A stretch of 64,000 bases of DNA from NCBI GenBank assembly GCA_905479575.1, contig CAJQNB010000007.1:124001-188000 (forward strand), written 5' to 3'. This DNA comes from an uncultured Pseudophaeobacter sp. (GTDB lineage: Bacteria; Pseudomonadota; Alphaproteobacteria; Rhodobacterales; Rhodobacteraceae). Under the pieces are notes generated by a model, which saw nothing but the letters and a program-made list of their open reading frames with translations, searched no databases and was not told the DNA's origin. The position numbers and the translations under genes are program-made. Below are positions 45,875 through 55,751 of the stretch, piece by piece; position 1 is the stretch's first letter, and each line of letters begins with the position of its first letter.

Positions 45875-48595
45875 TTAGTTGCTGTCTGTGGCCTTTGTCG
45901 TGGTGGCCTTTGCGGCGGCGGTCTTTGGTGCAGCCTTCTTGGCCGCAGGTTTCTTCGCTGCGGGCTTTTTGGCTGTCGCTTTTTTGGCAGGTGCTTTTTT
46001 CTTGGCCGGGGCCTTTTTCTTTGCCCCCGATTTACCAGCCTTCTCGGCAATCCACTCCACCGCCTGTTCCAGGGTCACATCCTTCACCTCGACCTCTTTC
46101 GGGATCGTGGCATTGACCTTTTCCCACTTCACATACGGACCATACCGGCCATCCATGATCTGGATGGCGCCGCCGCTGTCGGGATGTTCGCCCAGTTCGC
46201 GCAGCGCCTTGGCGGCTGCCCGACGACCGCGGCCCGGATTGTTGCGCTTCTCGGTGATCATCTCCATCGCCCGGTTCATGCCGATTTCAAAGACATCCAG
46301 TGTCTCTTTCAGATTGGCGTAAACGGGTTTTTCCTCATCCGGCAGCTGGTGCATGATATAGGGGCCAAACCGGCCCAGATTGGCCGCAATGACGCCGCCT
46401 TCGGGGTGGGGGCCAATTTCACGCGGCAGGGTCAGCAGGGTAACAGCCTGTTCCAGCGTCACCTCATTTGGGCCCCAGCCGGCCAGGAATTCCTTGCCCT
46501 GTTTCGGCAGCGATGAGCGCGGTGGTTTTTTGTTCTCGGGCGTGGCCTCGCCGCGTTGCACATAGGGGCCAAAGCGACCGGACTTGAGATGAATTTCGTC
46601 ACCGTCGTCTTCCCCCAGAACCTTTTCATAGCCCTCGGCGCCCTCACCCGAAATGGGGCGGGTATAGTTGCACTCGGGGTAGTTGCCGCAGCCGACAAAG
46701 CCACCGGTGCGCGAGGTCTTCAGATGCAGCTGGCCGGCGCCGCATTTTGGGCAGACGCGCGGATCGGTGCCGTCTTCGCGCGGCGGGTACAGCTGTGGTG
46801 CCAGGGTTTCGTCCAGCACATCCAGCACTTCCGAGATCCGCAGATCCGAAGTTTCTGAGATCGCCGCCGAAAAATCGCGCCAGAATTTGCTCAGGATGTC
46901 TTTGTAGTCGCGCCCGCCGGCACTGACGTCATCCAATTCACCTTCCAGATTGGCGGTGAACTCATAGCCCACATAGGTGCGGAAAAAGTTCAGCAGGAAG
47001 ATGGTGACGATGCGGCCCTTGTCTTCGGGGTAGAGCCGGTTCTTGTCCTTGCGGACATATTCGCGGTCCTGAATTGTGGTGATGACGCTGGCATAGGTAG
47101 AGGGGCGACCAATGCCCAGCTCTTCCATCCGTTTGACCAGGGTTGCCTCGGTAAAGCGCGGCGGTGGTTGGGTGTGGTGCTGCAGCCCCAGAACCGCCTT
47201 GTTGTCCGACAGGATCGAGGCGTCTTTGCCAGCCTTGTCGGCCTGTGGCCCCATGGTGGCGGAGAACTTCATCGCTTCGCCCTGCATGATCTGCGGCAGG
47301 CGCTTGTCGTCTTCGTCGACCACGTCATCGCGGCCTTCCTCATAAACCCGGAGGAAGCCGTCAAACAGCATCACCTGACCGGTGGCGCGCAGCACCACCT
47401 GGCCATCGTCAGAGCCCAGATCAACCGTGGTGCGCTCCAGCCGGGCACCGGCCATCTGGCAGGCCAGGGTGCGCTTCCAGATCAGATCATACAGCCGACG
47501 CTGGTCCTCTTCTGAGACCTTCAGGCTTTTGGCGTCGCGGCCCATTTCGGTGGGGCGGATACATTCGTGGGCCTCTTGCGCGTTCTTGGCCTTGTTCTTG
47601 TAGATGCGCGGGGAGCTGGGAACATATTCCGCCCCGTAGCGTGTCTTGATTTCATCGCGCGCCGCCTGCACCGCCTCTGGCGCCATATCGATGCCATCGG
47701 TTCGCATATAGGTGATGAGACCCGCCTCATAAAGCCGCTGAGCGGCGTTCATGCACTGCTTGGCACCCATGCCAAATTTGCGGCTGGCTTCTTGTTGCAG
47801 GGTCGAGGTCATGAAGGGGGCAGATGGATTGCGGGAGGCGGGCTTGGCCTCTACCGATTGAGCCACCATGTTGCGGCTGGATACTGCCTGCACCGCCAGT
47901 TCGGCGGCAGTGGAATTGGCCAGGCTGTATTTGTCGAGCTTATCGCCGCCCAGTACCGTGAGGCGGGCTTCAAAATCCTGACCGCGCGGGGTGGTCATAT
48001 TGGCTTTGACCGACCAGTATTCCTGCGGATTAAACGCCTCGATCTCCATTTCGCGCTCAACGATCAGGCGCAGGCAGACCGATTGCACCCGCCCGGCCGA
48101 GCGCGCGCCGGGTAGTTTGCGCCATAGAACCGGCGACAGGTTGAACCCCACCAGATAATCGAGCGCGCGGCGGGCCAGATAGGCTTCGACCAGGGGCATA
48201 TCCACCTGACGCGGATTGCGCATGGCCTCGGCCACGGCCTCTTTGGTGATGGCATTAAAGGTCACCCGGCTGACGGGCGTATCCTTTTTGATCGAGCGCC
48301 GTTTGGTCAACGCCTGTTGCAGGTGCCAGCTGATCGCCTCGCCTTCGCGATCGGGGTCAGTTGCGAGAATCAGTTCGTTGTCTTCTTTCAGCGCATCGGC
48401 GATGGCTTTGACATGTTTGCGGCTGTCGTTGCCGATCTCCCATGTCATCTCAAATTCGTTGTCGGTATCGACCGATCCGTTTTTGGCGGGCAGGTCGCGC
48501 ACATGGCCATAAGAGGCCAGAACGGTATAGTCTGACCCCAGATACTTATTGATTGTTTTGGCTTTGGCCGGGGATTCGACAACAACAACTGGCAT
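45875..48595 (-). CDS. topA: DNA topoisomerase I
   Basis: A 906-residue type IA topoisomerase that relaxes negative supercoils. The Toprim domain starts at VVVESPAKAKTINKYLG and has DPDREGEAISWH; the active Tyr is in AGLITYMRTDG. A zinc-ribbon region (CPKCGAGQLHLKTSRTGGF, then CGNYPEC) is followed by topo C-terminal repeats and a Lys/Ala/Pro tail of about 60 residues. I chose the ATG at 48595; the frame upstream lacks family sequence. Confidence 0.96.
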   Translation of the reverse strand: MPVVVVESPAKAKTINKYLGSDYTVLASYGHVRDLPAKNGSVDTDNEFEMTWEIGNDSRKHVKAIADALKEDNELILATDPDREGEAISWHLQQALTKRRSIKKDTPVSRVTFNAITKEAVAEAMRNPRQVDMPLVEAYLARRALDYLVGFNLSPVLWRKLPGARSAGRVQSVCLRLIVEREMEIEAFNPQEYWSVKANMTTPRGQDFEARLTVLGGDKLDKYSLANSTAAELAVQAVSSRNMVAQSVEAKPASRNPSAPFMTSTLQQEASRKFGMGAKQCMNAAQRLYEAGLITYMRTDGIDMAPEAVQAARDEIKTRYGAEYVPSSPRIYKNKAKNAQEAHECIRPTEMGRDAKSLKVSEEDQRRLYDLIWKRTLACQMAGARLERTTVDLGSDDGQVVLRATGQVMLFDGFLRVYEEGRDDVVDEDDKRLPQIMQGEAMKFSATMGPQADKAGKDASILSDNKAVLGLQHHTQPPPRFTEATLVKRMEELGIGRPSTYASVITTIQDREYVRKDKNRLYPEDKGRIVTIFLLNFFRTYVGYEFTANLEGELDDVSAGGRDYKDILSKFWRDFSAAISETSDLRISEVLDVLDETLAPQLYPPREDGTDPRVCPKCGAGQLHLKTSRTGGFVGCGNYPECNYTRPISGEGAEGYEKVLGEDDGDEIHLKSGRFGPYVQRGEATPENKKPPRSSLPKQGKEFLAGWGPNEVTLEQAVTLLTLPREIGPHPEGGVIAANLGRFGPYIMHQLPDEEKPVYANLKETLDVFEIGMNRAMEMITEKRNNPGRGRRAAAKALRELGEHPDSGGAIQIMDGRYGPYVKWEKVNATIPKEVEVKDVTLEQAVEWIAEKAGKSGAKKKAPAKKKAPAKKATAKKPAAKKPAAKKAAPKTAAAKATTTKATDSN

Positions 48596-48810
48596 GTAAT
48601 TCTTTGGCCTCTTAAGTGCACTAACGGGCGTTCTATGGCTGCGCAAGTTCAGCGGCGCAAGGGGAGAATGTCAATGAGAGAGCATTGGACGCAGGAGGAG
48701 TGACTGCTGTCAGGGGCGTTTTCTGACCTGATCCACGTCATGTTTGGGGTGATTTTTCGCACCTCTCGGGGGGCGCAAAGACACGGGGCGGGCGGGTGTT
48801 GCGGGGCAGG

Positions 48811-50076
48811 CTATCCACTCTTGTCCCCGCGGTTGCGCCGGGTGAGCAGGCCGCCGGGAATACGGCTGATCTTGCCCTCCAGCTCCAGTTCGGTCAGCGC
48901 CGGAGTGAAAGCCTGCGGTGTCAGCTCCAGATCGCGCATCAACTGGTCGGAAGCCGTCGGGCTGGGGCCGAGGCCGGCCAGAATCATCTGATGCAAGGCC
49001 GCGGTTTCTTTCAGGCTGCGCTTTTCCGGCGGCGGCGTCGGCACCCCTGCCAGAGCCTGGGTCAGGGCCGAAAGCTGCGTCAGTTTTTCTGTCACAGTCT
49101 CCTTGCGGCCAGATGCCGCGGGTTTGGAGACCTCAGGCGCGGGTGGTGCAGCGGTTGACACGCTGCCAGTTGCCGCAGATGGCATCGGGGGCAGCGCTGC
49201 AATGACATCTTCGGCGTTGCGCACCAGTACCGCGCCGTCGCGGATCAGAGCATTGCAGCCAAATGCGCGGGCGTCAAAGGGGTGACCGGGGACCGCCATG
49301 ACCTCGCGCCCCAGATCCAGCGCGTCACGGGCGGTGATCAGGCTGCCGGATCGACCGGCGGCCTCTACCACGATGACGGCCTGGGCGAGACCGGCAATGA
49401 TGCGGTTGCGTTTGGGAAAATCACGGGCCTGGGGTGTGCGCTGCATGGGTTGTTCTGACAGGATCAGGCCCTTGTGGGCGATATTTTGGGCCAGGTCGGT
49501 ATTTTGCGAGGGATAAATCACATCACAGCCCCCGGCCAGAACGGCAATGGTGCCGGTTTCCAGGCTGGCAAGATGGGCCGCAGTATCCACGCCCCGCGCC
49601 AGACCTGACACCACGGTAAATCCCGCTGTACCCAGATCCCGGGCCAGGCTACGGGCCATGCGGGTCCCCAAAGAGGAGGCATTGCGGGCGCCGACCACGG
49701 CAATCATTGGTCGGGTCAGATGCTGCAAATCGCCAATCGCCCAGAGCAGCGGTGGCGCTGAGCTGAGCTGCGAGAGGGCAGGGGGGTAGAGCGGAGCATC
49801 AAAGCACAAAAGCCGCGCTTTGGCGGCTTTTGCGGCGTTTACTTCTGCGGTGACCGCACTTGCAGGGCATATTTCATATCCTGACATTCCGGCGGCACGT
49901 GCCATTTTTGGCAACGCATCCAGCGCGTTCTGCGCTGAACCATGCTCTGCGAGGAGGCGGTGAAACGTCACCGGGCCTACGCGTCGAGAGCGCAAAAGGC
50001 GGAGCTTGGAAAACCAGCTATCTTCCGTGGTGGGTGGGAGTGGGGGGTGAGTGGAAGAATGTGCTTCCTCGGTCAT
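48811..50076 (-). CDS. dprA: DNA processing protein DprA
   Basis: A 421-residue protein that loads RecA on incoming single-stranded DNA in transformation. An N-terminal SAM-like helical domain, the Rossmann-like core with VVGARNASSLGTRMARSLARDLG and SGLARGVDTAAHLASL, and a C-terminal winged helix (about 360-415) joined by an Ala/Pro/Ser linker are seen. GGAGCG precedes the ATG. It is about 215 bp before topA on the same strand, a common alphaproteobacterial neighbour. Confidence 0.93.
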   Translation of the reverse strand: MTEEAHSSTHPPLPPTTEDSWFSKLRLLRSRRVGPVTFHRLLAEHGSAQNALDALPKMARAAGMSGYEICPASAVTAEVNAAKAAKARLLCFDAPLYPPALSQLSSAPPLLWAIGDLQHLTRPMIAVVGARNASSLGTRMARSLARDLGTAGFTVVSGLARGVDTAAHLASLETGTIAVLAGGCDVIYPSQNTDLAQNIAHKGLILSEQPMQRTPQARDFPKRNRIIAGLAQAVIVVEAAGRSGSLITARDALDLGREVMAVPGHPFDARAFGCNALIRDGAVLVRNAEDVIAALPPMPSAATGSVSTAAPPAPEVSKPAASGRKETVTEKLTQLSALTQALAGVPTPPPEKRSLKETAALHQMILAGLGPSPTASDQLMRDLELTPQAFTPALTELELEGKISRIPGGLLTRRNRGDKSG

Positions 50077-50450
50077 CCGTCGCTCCGCCTATTTGCAGTT
50101 AAAGGGATACCCTAGAAACAGTTAACAGGCGGTGAATATTTGAAAATTATCCAAAGATTTTCGACAACCTGAGCGTGATTTTTAGAGATCCTACGAAAAC
50201 CCTTTGCAGGGCATTGAAAACTAACAGTAAAGATTCGTGCTTCTGGCGCCAGCTTGCCTGTTTTTCCTTGTAATAGCCCGCAAAAATTCCAAAAAAACGC
50301 GCCCAGATCGGCCGCGTTTTTGGTAAAGAGCCCGCGTATCCTCGCGATTTATGATGGGTTTTTGCCGTCCTTTAGGGGGCGGGTTTTGGCCTTTGCGAGC
50401 GGCGGGCTGGGGTTGAGAAAGTCGCCTGCCGTAAAGCACGGCGCGTGATC
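50077..50450. other. Intergenic region between dprA and tldD
   Basis: 374 bp, AT-rich at 50100-50260 near dprA, where the dprA promoter should be. It contains a terminator (next entry) and no supported gene. A 100-codon minus-strand frame here lacks recognisable sequence. Confidence 0.5.
50294..50320 (-). terminator. Terminator between tldD and dprA
   Basis: AAAACGCG and CGCGTTTT are perfect inverted repeats around an 11-nt loop, with A and T tracts on opposite sides, so it could act in both directions. For tldD (minus) it lies about 130 bp downstream. Confidence 0.6.
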
Positions 50451-51872
50451 TCAAGTTGCCGAACCGCCAACCGTCAGCCCATCCATCAGCACGCTGGGTT
50501 GCCCCACGCCAACCGGCACCCATTGTCCGGCCTTGCCGCAGTTGCCCATACCCGGGTCCAGCTGCATGTCATTGCCCAGTGCCCGGATTTGTTTCAGCGC
50601 GGTGGCGCCATCGCCAATAAGCGTGGCGCCTTTGACCGGGGCGCCCACCTTGCCGTTCTCCACCCGGTAGGCTTCGGTGCAGGAAAAGACAAATTTGCCA
50701 TTGGTAATATCAACTTGGCCGCCACCAAACCCAACGGCCCAGATGCCGTCTTTGACGCCGGCAACCAGATCGGCGGGGTCTGTTTCGCCGCCCAGCATAT
50801 AGGTGTTGGTCATCCTGGGCATTGGCGCGTGGGCGTAGCTTTGGCGTCGCCCGTTGCCGGTTGGCTCAACCCCCATAAGACGGGCGTTCTGGCGGTCCTG
50901 CATAAAGCCCACCAGAATGCCGTCTTCGATCAGGGTGTTCTTTTGTGATGGGGTGCCTTCGTCATCCACGGTGATCGAGCCACGCCGGTCCGCGATGGTG
51001 CCATCATCCAGCACAGTAACGCCGGGGGCGGCAATGCGTTGCCCCATCAGCCCGGCAAAGGCAGAGCTGCCCTTGCGGTTGAAATCGCCTTCCAGCCCGT
51101 GACCAATGGCTTCGTGCAGCAAAATGCCGGGCCAACCGGGCCCAAGCACCACCTCCATGGCGCCCGCCGGGGCGGGGATCGCCTCCAGGTTGACCAGGGC
51201 AATGCGCAGTGCCTCTTTGGCCTTGTCGGCCCAGGCGGCGGGATCTATCAGCCCGTCCAGCCCGACACGGCCTCCGCCGCCGGCCGATCCGCTTTCGCGC
51301 CGCCCGTCCTGTTCGACAATCACCGACACATTCAGCCGGGTCATCGGCCGGGTGTCGCGCACCCGCACCCCATCGGCGCGCAGGATTTCGATTTCCTGCA
51401 GCGAGGCGGCAATCGAGGCGGAGACCTGCACCACTCTTTGATCTAGATCACGGGCATAGGCATCAATCTCGCGCAGGGTCTCGACCTTGACGGGGAAGGG
51501 CAGATCGCCAATTGGATCAGCATCGGTATAAAGCCTTTTGTTGGTCGCCTGTGGGGCATCTGCATAGGTGCCGCCGCCGTCCCCCACGGCCAGTCGCGCG
51601 GTTTGTGCCGCCCGTTTCAGGGCGGCAATGGAAACCTCGGTGGAATGGGCGTATCCGGCCACCTCGCCGTTGACCGCCCGCAGGCCAAACCCTTCGGAGG
51701 CATCATAGCTGGCGCTGCGCAGGCGACCATCGTCAAACATCAGGGCCTCTGATTTGTGACGCTCGGCAAATATCTCTCCATCTTCGGCGCCTGCAAGGGT
51801 TTCGCGCAGGATTGGCAGGGCCTCATCCTCGGGGAGGAGGGTTTCAAAGGGTCGAAAGGCTGGGTTTTCCAT
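50451..51872 (-). CDS. tldD: Metalloprotease TldD
   Basis: A 473-residue subunit of the TldD/TldE peptidase, which trims unfolded or modified peptides such as microcin precursors. The zinc motif is HEAIGHGLEGD (HExxxH form) near residue 255, and the C-terminal Cys/Gly-rich NCGKAGQ block is conserved. TldE is not in this window. GAGG precedes the ATG at 51872. It is divergent from the cytochrome oxidase genes across the FnrL box. Confidence 0.94.
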   Translation of the reverse strand: MENPAFRPFETLLPEDEALPILRETLAGAEDGEIFAERHKSEALMFDDGRLRSASYDASEGFGLRAVNGEVAGYAHSTEVSIAALKRAAQTARLAVGDGGGTYADAPQATNKRLYTDADPIGDLPFPVKVETLREIDAYARDLDQRVVQVSASIAASLQEIEILRADGVRVRDTRPMTRLNVSVIVEQDGRRESGSAGGGGRVGLDGLIDPAAWADKAKEALRIALVNLEAIPAPAGAMEVVLGPGWPGILLHEAIGHGLEGDFNRKGSSAFAGLMGQRIAAPGVTVLDDGTIADRRGSITVDDEGTPSQKNTLIEDGILVGFMQDRQNARLMGVEPTGNGRRQSYAHAPMPRMTNTYMLGGETDPADLVAGVKDGIWAVGFGGGQVDITNGKFVFSCTEAYRVENGKVGAPVKGATLIGDGATALKQIRALGNDMQLDPGMGNCGKAGQWVPVGVGQPSVLMDGLTVGGSAT

Positions 51873-51892
51873 GTCACGGACCTCAGGTTTTT

Positions 51893-51906
51893 TTGATCTA
51901 AATCAA
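51893..51906. promoter_or_regulatory. FnrL/FNR box between tldD and ctaC
   Basis: TTGAT-CTAA-ATCAA is a perfect match to the FNR/FnrL consensus (TTGAT-N4-ATCAA). It is 21 bp upstream of the tldD ATG and about 165 bp upstream of ctaC. FnrL is the oxygen-sensing regulator of Rhodobacteraceae. The site most simply adjusts the aa3 oxidase genes to oxygen, although it is nearer to tldD. Confidence 0.8.
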
Positions 51907-52069
51907 GAAAGCGACGCTTTGACGCTCGCCTGCCTCTTTATCTGTACGCCTGAATATGATTTTAAGCAGCATCAAAGACAACGGGTACGAGCGCGATTTG
52001 TGGAATCAACTCTCCATGGGGCGCAATCGGCTGTAAGAATAAATCGATCACAAACGATCAGGACATGAT

Positions 52070-52984
52070 ATGAAGAATGCTTTGATGCTTTCGGGCCTTT
52101 TTGCTGGCCTTTCCAGTCTTCCAGCCATGGCGCAAGAAGCACTAGAAACAATTGGCAAGCCAACCAACGGCGGCCTGAACTTCCAGCCAGCGGGGACTGA
52201 ACTGGCGGAGGGTATCCACAAACTCGACTGGATGATTCTTGTCATCATCACCGTGGTCTGCGTTTTTGTTGCGGGTTTGCTGCTGTATGCGATTGTACGG
52301 TTCAACCGTCGCGCCAATCCAACACCTGCCGCCTTTACCCACCACACACCTATCGAAATCGCCTGGACGCTGATCCCAATCCTGGTTTTGGTTTTCATCG
52401 GTTCCTTCTCCTTGCCCGAACTGTTCCGCCAACAGGAAATCCCAAAAGGCGACGTTACCATCAAGGTGACAGGCTATCAGTGGTACTGGGGCTATGAGTA
52501 TGTCGACCACGGCTTTGGGTTTGAAAGCTACATGTTGGGCAACCCCTCGACATTGGATGAAACAGTCCGCGCAGCAGATGCCGATGTGACCCCATTTGTT
52601 TTGGACGATGCGATGCGCGCCAAGCTGGTGGATGCGGGTTTCAACGAAGATGAATTCCTGCTGGCCACAGATACTTCGGTTGTTGTGCCGGTTGGCAAAA
52701 CCATCGTGATGCAGGTGACCGGTGCCGATGTGATCCACTCCTGGACCATTCCCGCCTTTGGCGTAAAACAGGATGCGGTTCCTGGCCGTCTGGCCGAGCT
52801 GTGGTTCAAAGCGGACAAGGAAGGTATCTACTTTGGTCAGTGTTCCGAGCTGTGCGGCAAGGACCACGCCTATATGCCGATCACTGTGAAAGTGGTCAGC
52901 CAAGAGGCCTATGACGCGTGGCTGCAAGGTGCGATCGACGAATACGCCGGTCTGCCCCAGTCTTATCAGGTTGCTTCCAACTGA
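52070..52984 (+). CDS. ctaC: Cytochrome c oxidase subunit II
   Basis: A 304-residue subunit of the aa3-type terminal oxidase. A signal peptide (about 1-21, ending AMAQ) precedes two membrane helices (about 52-76 and 95-118), then the periplasmic cupredoxin domain with the CuA ligands in VIHSW and [12 protein letters not shown]. An aromatic YQWYWGYEY segment receives electrons from cytochrome c. It is the first gene of the oxidase cluster. Subunit I (ctaD) is not in the window. Confidence 0.96.
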   Translation: MKNALMLSGLFAGLSSLPAMAQEALETIGKPTNGGLNFQPAGTELAEGIHKLDWMILVIITVVCVFVAGLLLYAIVRFNRRANPTPAAFTHHTPIEIAWTLIPILVLVFIGSFSLPELFRQQEIPKGDVTIKVTGYQWYWGYEYVDHGFGFESYMLGNPSTLDETVRAADADVTPFVLDDAMRAKLVDAGFNEDEFLLATDTSVVVPVGKTIVMQVTGADVIHSWTIPAFGVKQDAVPGRLAELWFKADKEGIYFGQCSELCGKDHAYMPITVKVVSQEAYDAWLQGAIDEYAGLPQSYQVASN

Positions 52985-53043
52985 GGCACGCCTCACCAAT
53001 CTGCTCCCCCGGCGCGCTGAAGGGCGCCCGGAAGGGGTTTGAA

Positions 53044-53079
53044 ACCAGAGAAATGCGCAGGGTTCTGCGCATTTCTGGT
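53044..53079. repeat. Long hairpin between ctaC and ctaB
   Basis: ACCAGAGAAATGCGCAG pairs with CTGCGCATTTCTGGT around a GGTT loop with two unpaired bases. No T run follows. It may stabilise the ctaC mRNA 3' end or reduce expression of the assembly genes relative to subunit II. Confidence 0.7.
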
Positions 53080-53093
53080 CGGCAAAAGGGTCT

Positions 53094-54038
53094 ATGATGA
53101 GCGACGCAAGCATCAACGCCAGCACTCCCCGTGAAGACGAGGCCAGCTTTGGCGATTATTTCGCCCTGCTCAAGCCGCGGGTGATGTCACTGGTTGTCTT
53201 TACGGCCTTTGTTGGCCTGTTGGCGGCCCCTGTCGGCGTGCATCCGGTGATTGGCTTTTGTGCCGTATTGTTCATCGCTATCGGCGGCGGCGCCTCCGGG
53301 GCGCTGAACATGTGGTGGGACGCCGACATCGACCAGGTGATGAAGCGCACCAAATCGCGCCCCATTCCCGCCGGCAAGGTCGAGGCAGGCGAGGCGCTGA
53401 GCCTGGGGCTGGCACTATCGGGCATGTCGGTGATCATGCTGGCGCTGGCGACAAATGTCTTTGCCGGCGCTTTCCTGGCCTTTACCATCTTCTTTTATGT
53501 GGTGGTCTACACCATGTGGCTGAAGCGGGCGACGCCACAGAACATCGTTATTGGCGGTGCCGCGGGGGCGTTCCCCCCGGTGATCGGCTGGATTGCCGCC
53601 ACCGGCACCATGTCGGTTGAGCCCTGGCTGATGTTTGCCCTGACCTTCATGTGGACGCCGCCGCATTTCTGGGCCCTGGCCCTGTTCATGCGCTCGGATT
53701 ACGATGATGCGGGCGTGCCGATGCTGACCGTGACCCATGGCCGCCGCGCCACCCGGGTTCATATCCTGGTCTATACGATCCTGCTGGCCATTCTGGCCAT
53801 TGGAACATCCTTTTCTGGCATCGGCGGGCCGATTTACCTTGCCGTCGCTGTTGTCATGAATGCCTTGTTCCTGCTCGGCGCCTGGAAGATTTTCCGCCGC
53901 GATGAAACCAATTCGGAAGAGGATAACTTCAAGGCGGAGCGCAGGTTCTTCAAGCTGTCGCTGCTGTATCTTTTCCTGCATTTTGGCGCCATCTTGGTAG
54001 AAGCATCGCTGAAACCCTATGGATTGGGAGGCTGGTAA
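53094..54038 (+). CDS. ctaB: Protohaem IX farnesyltransferase (haem O synthase)
   Basis: A 314-residue UbiA-family prenyltransferase with about eight or nine membrane helices. The Asp-rich motif NMWWDADIDQVMKRTKSRP (about residues 72-90) binds Mg-farnesyl diphosphate. It makes haem O, the precursor of haem A for the oxidase. It starts with tandem ATG codons 109 bp after ctaC. Confidence 0.95.
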   Translation: MMSDASINASTPREDEASFGDYFALLKPRVMSLVVFTAFVGLLAAPVGVHPVIGFCAVLFIAIGGGASGALNMWWDADIDQVMKRTKSRPIPAGKVEAGEALSLGLALSGMSVIMLALATNVFAGAFLAFTIFFYVVVYTMWLKRATPQNIVIGGAAGAFPPVIGWIAATGTMSVEPWLMFALTFMWTPPHFWALALFMRSDYDDAGVPMLTVTHGRRATRVHILVYTILLAILAIGTSFSGIGGPIYLAVAVVMNALFLLGAWKIFRRDETNSEEDNFKAERRFFKLSLLYLFLHFGAILVEASLKPYGLGGW

Positions 54039-54039
54039 G

Positions 54040-54204
54040 ATGGCTTTGAACAAAGAACACGACCTGCACAAACGCCGTTTTGGTCGCAATATGGGCGTTG
54101 GCCTGTTGCTGGGCAGCTTTGTGGTGCTGGTGCTGGCCTTGACCATCGTCAAGGTGACCTCGAACGGGTTCCAGTTCCCGCAGACACAAAGTGAGCAAAA
54201 CTGA
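54040..54204 (+). CDS. Small cytochrome oxidase-linked membrane protein
   Basis: A 54-residue protein with one membrane helix (VGLLLGSFVVLVLALTIVKV) between a basic start (HDLHKRRFGRN) and a short polar tail. GGGAGGCTGG precedes the ATG at 54040, just after the ctaB stop, and its stop overlaps the ctaG ATG. Short single-span proteins at this position (CoxF-like) are typical of Rhodobacteraceae oxidase clusters; the biochemical role is not settled. Confidence 0.8.
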   Translation: MALNKEHDLHKRRFGRNMGVGLLLGSFVVLVLALTIVKVTSNGFQFPQTQSEQN

Positions 54205-54803
54205 TGGCGCTGCAGGGGCCACAAAAAACAGTTTTGCAGCTGGTGGGTGTTGTCGTCACCATGGGCGCATTGTCCTGGGCCTCGGTGCCGTTTTACGACT
54301 GGTTCTGCCGGGTCACCGGCTTTGGTGGCGTCACTGGCGTGGCCGAGCGCGGCTCTGATACGGTTCTGGATAAGACGGTCACCATACGGTTTGACGGTTC
54401 CAAAGAACGCGACTTTGCCTGGGAATTCAAACCCGTGCAGCGGGAAATGGAAATCCAGATCGGTGATACTGGTCTGGCCTTCTACGAGGCCTACAATCCA
54501 ACGGACCGGCCCATTGCCGGCCAGGCCTCTTACAATGTGACGCCCTATTCCGCAGGCGCGTTCTTTGAAAAAATCGACTGCTTCTGCTTTACCGAGCAGG
54601 TGCTGCAACCAGGGGAGCGGGTGGAAATGCCCGTGACCTTCTTTGTCGACCCGGAAATCGTTACCGACCGGGACGGGAAATTCGTGCATACGATAACGCT
54701 TTCGTACACGTTTTATGAAATCGATCTGCCCGAGGGCTATGCCGCCCTCGATACCGGGGACAACACCGGGGCAGATCTTACTACGAACCAGGCCGACGGG
54801 TGA
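54204..54803 (+). CDS. ctaG: Cytochrome c oxidase copper chaperone CtaG (Cox11)
   Basis: A 199-residue protein with one N-terminal membrane helix and a periplasmic immunoglobulin-like domain. The copper motif is IDCFCF, and a further Cys lies at about residue 35 (FYDWFCRVTGFGG). Cox11/CtaG inserts CuB into subunit I. It is co-translated with the small membrane protein gene and lies 11 bp before ctaE. Confidence 0.95.
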   Translation: MALQGPQKTVLQLVGVVVTMGALSWASVPFYDWFCRVTGFGGVTGVAERGSDTVLDKTVTIRFDGSKERDFAWEFKPVQREMEIQIGDTGLAFYEAYNPTDRPIAGQASYNVTPYSAGAFFEKIDCFCFTEQVLQPGERVEMPVTFFVDPEIVTDRDGKFVHTITLSYTFYEIDLPEGYAALDTGDNTGADLTTNQADG

Positions 54804-54814
54804 GGGACACTTAA

Positions 54815-55624
54815 ATGGCACACGCTAAAAATCACGATTTTCATATTTTGCCTCCATCAATTCTGCCGTTTCTGGCAGCTGCTGGTGGTTTCATCATGCT
54901 CTTTGGTGCTGTTCTGTGGATGCAGGGTATCACGGCCTGGATGTTCTGGGGCGGTCTCGTCATGGTGCTCTATGTCAGCTTTGACTGGTGGTCCCAGATG
55001 GTCGTCGAGGCCCGCCAGGGCGATCACGCCCCAGTGGTCCGCATCGGGCTGCGCTACGGTTTCATTCTCTTCGTGATGTCCGAAGTGATGTTCTTCTTCG
55101 CGTGGTTCTGGTCGTTCTTCAAACACGCCATGTACCCAATGGAAGAATACTTTGGCACCGAATATGCCAAGCCAGAGATCTACGGGGTGGACCCGTTCCA
55201 CCTGCCTTTGATCAACACGCTTGTGCTGCTGCTGTCGGGCTGTGCTGTCACCTGGGCGCACCACGCGCTGGTGCACAACAATGACCGCAAGGCGCTGATC
55301 CAGGGCCTGTCCATTGGTATCGTGCTTGGCATTTTCTTCACCTTCCTGCAGGGCTACGAATACGCCCACCTGCTGCACGAAGGCTGGCAGTTTGGCGGTG
55401 ATGAGTTCTACTCCAACTTCTTCATGGCAACTGGCTTCCACGGCTTCCACGTCCTGTTGGGCACCATCTTCCTGATTGTGTGCCTGATCCGTGCGATGAA
55501 GGGTGATTTCACCCCCGAGCAGCACGTCGGTTTTGAGGCCGCAGCCTGGTACTGGCACTTCGTGGACGTTGTCTGGCTGTTCCTGTTCTTCGCAGTCTAT
55601 GTCTGGGGCACCTCGGGCTTGTAA
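54815..55624 (+). CDS. ctaE: Cytochrome c oxidase subunit III
   Basis: A 269-residue subunit with seven membrane helices. [20 protein letters not shown] and the C-terminal [19 protein letters not shown] are signatures of the family. It stabilises the oxidase core. It is the last gene before a strong terminator. Confidence 0.96.
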   Translation: MAHAKNHDFHILPPSILPFLAAAGGFIMLFGAVLWMQGITAWMFWGGLVMVLYVSFDWWSQMVVEARQGDHAPVVRIGLRYGFILFVMSEVMFFFAWFWSFFKHAMYPMEEYFGTEYAKPEIYGVDPFHLPLINTLVLLLSGCAVTWAHHALVHNNDRKALIQGLSIGIVLGIFFTFLQGYEYAHLLHEGWQFGGDEFYSNFFMATGFHGFHVLLGTIFLIVCLIRAMKGDFTPEQHVGFEAAAWYWHFVDVVWLFLFFAVYVWGTSGL

Positions 55625-55701
55625 TCATCAATCCAGTGCCCGGTGGAATGTACCGGGTACATGTTTGAGGTTTCAAAACGACGCAACAGACCGTATCAAG
55701 C

Positions 55702-55734
55702 ACAGCGCATGGGGCAACTCATGCGCTGTTTTTT
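55702..55734 (+). terminator. Strong Rho-independent terminator after ctaE
   Basis: ACAGCGCATG and CATGCGCTGT form a perfect 10-bp stem with an 8-nt loop, followed by TTTTTTG. It ends the oxidase transcript 18 bp before the surf1 start. Confidence 0.92.
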
Positions 55735-55751
55735 GTGGCAACGGAACTGAC

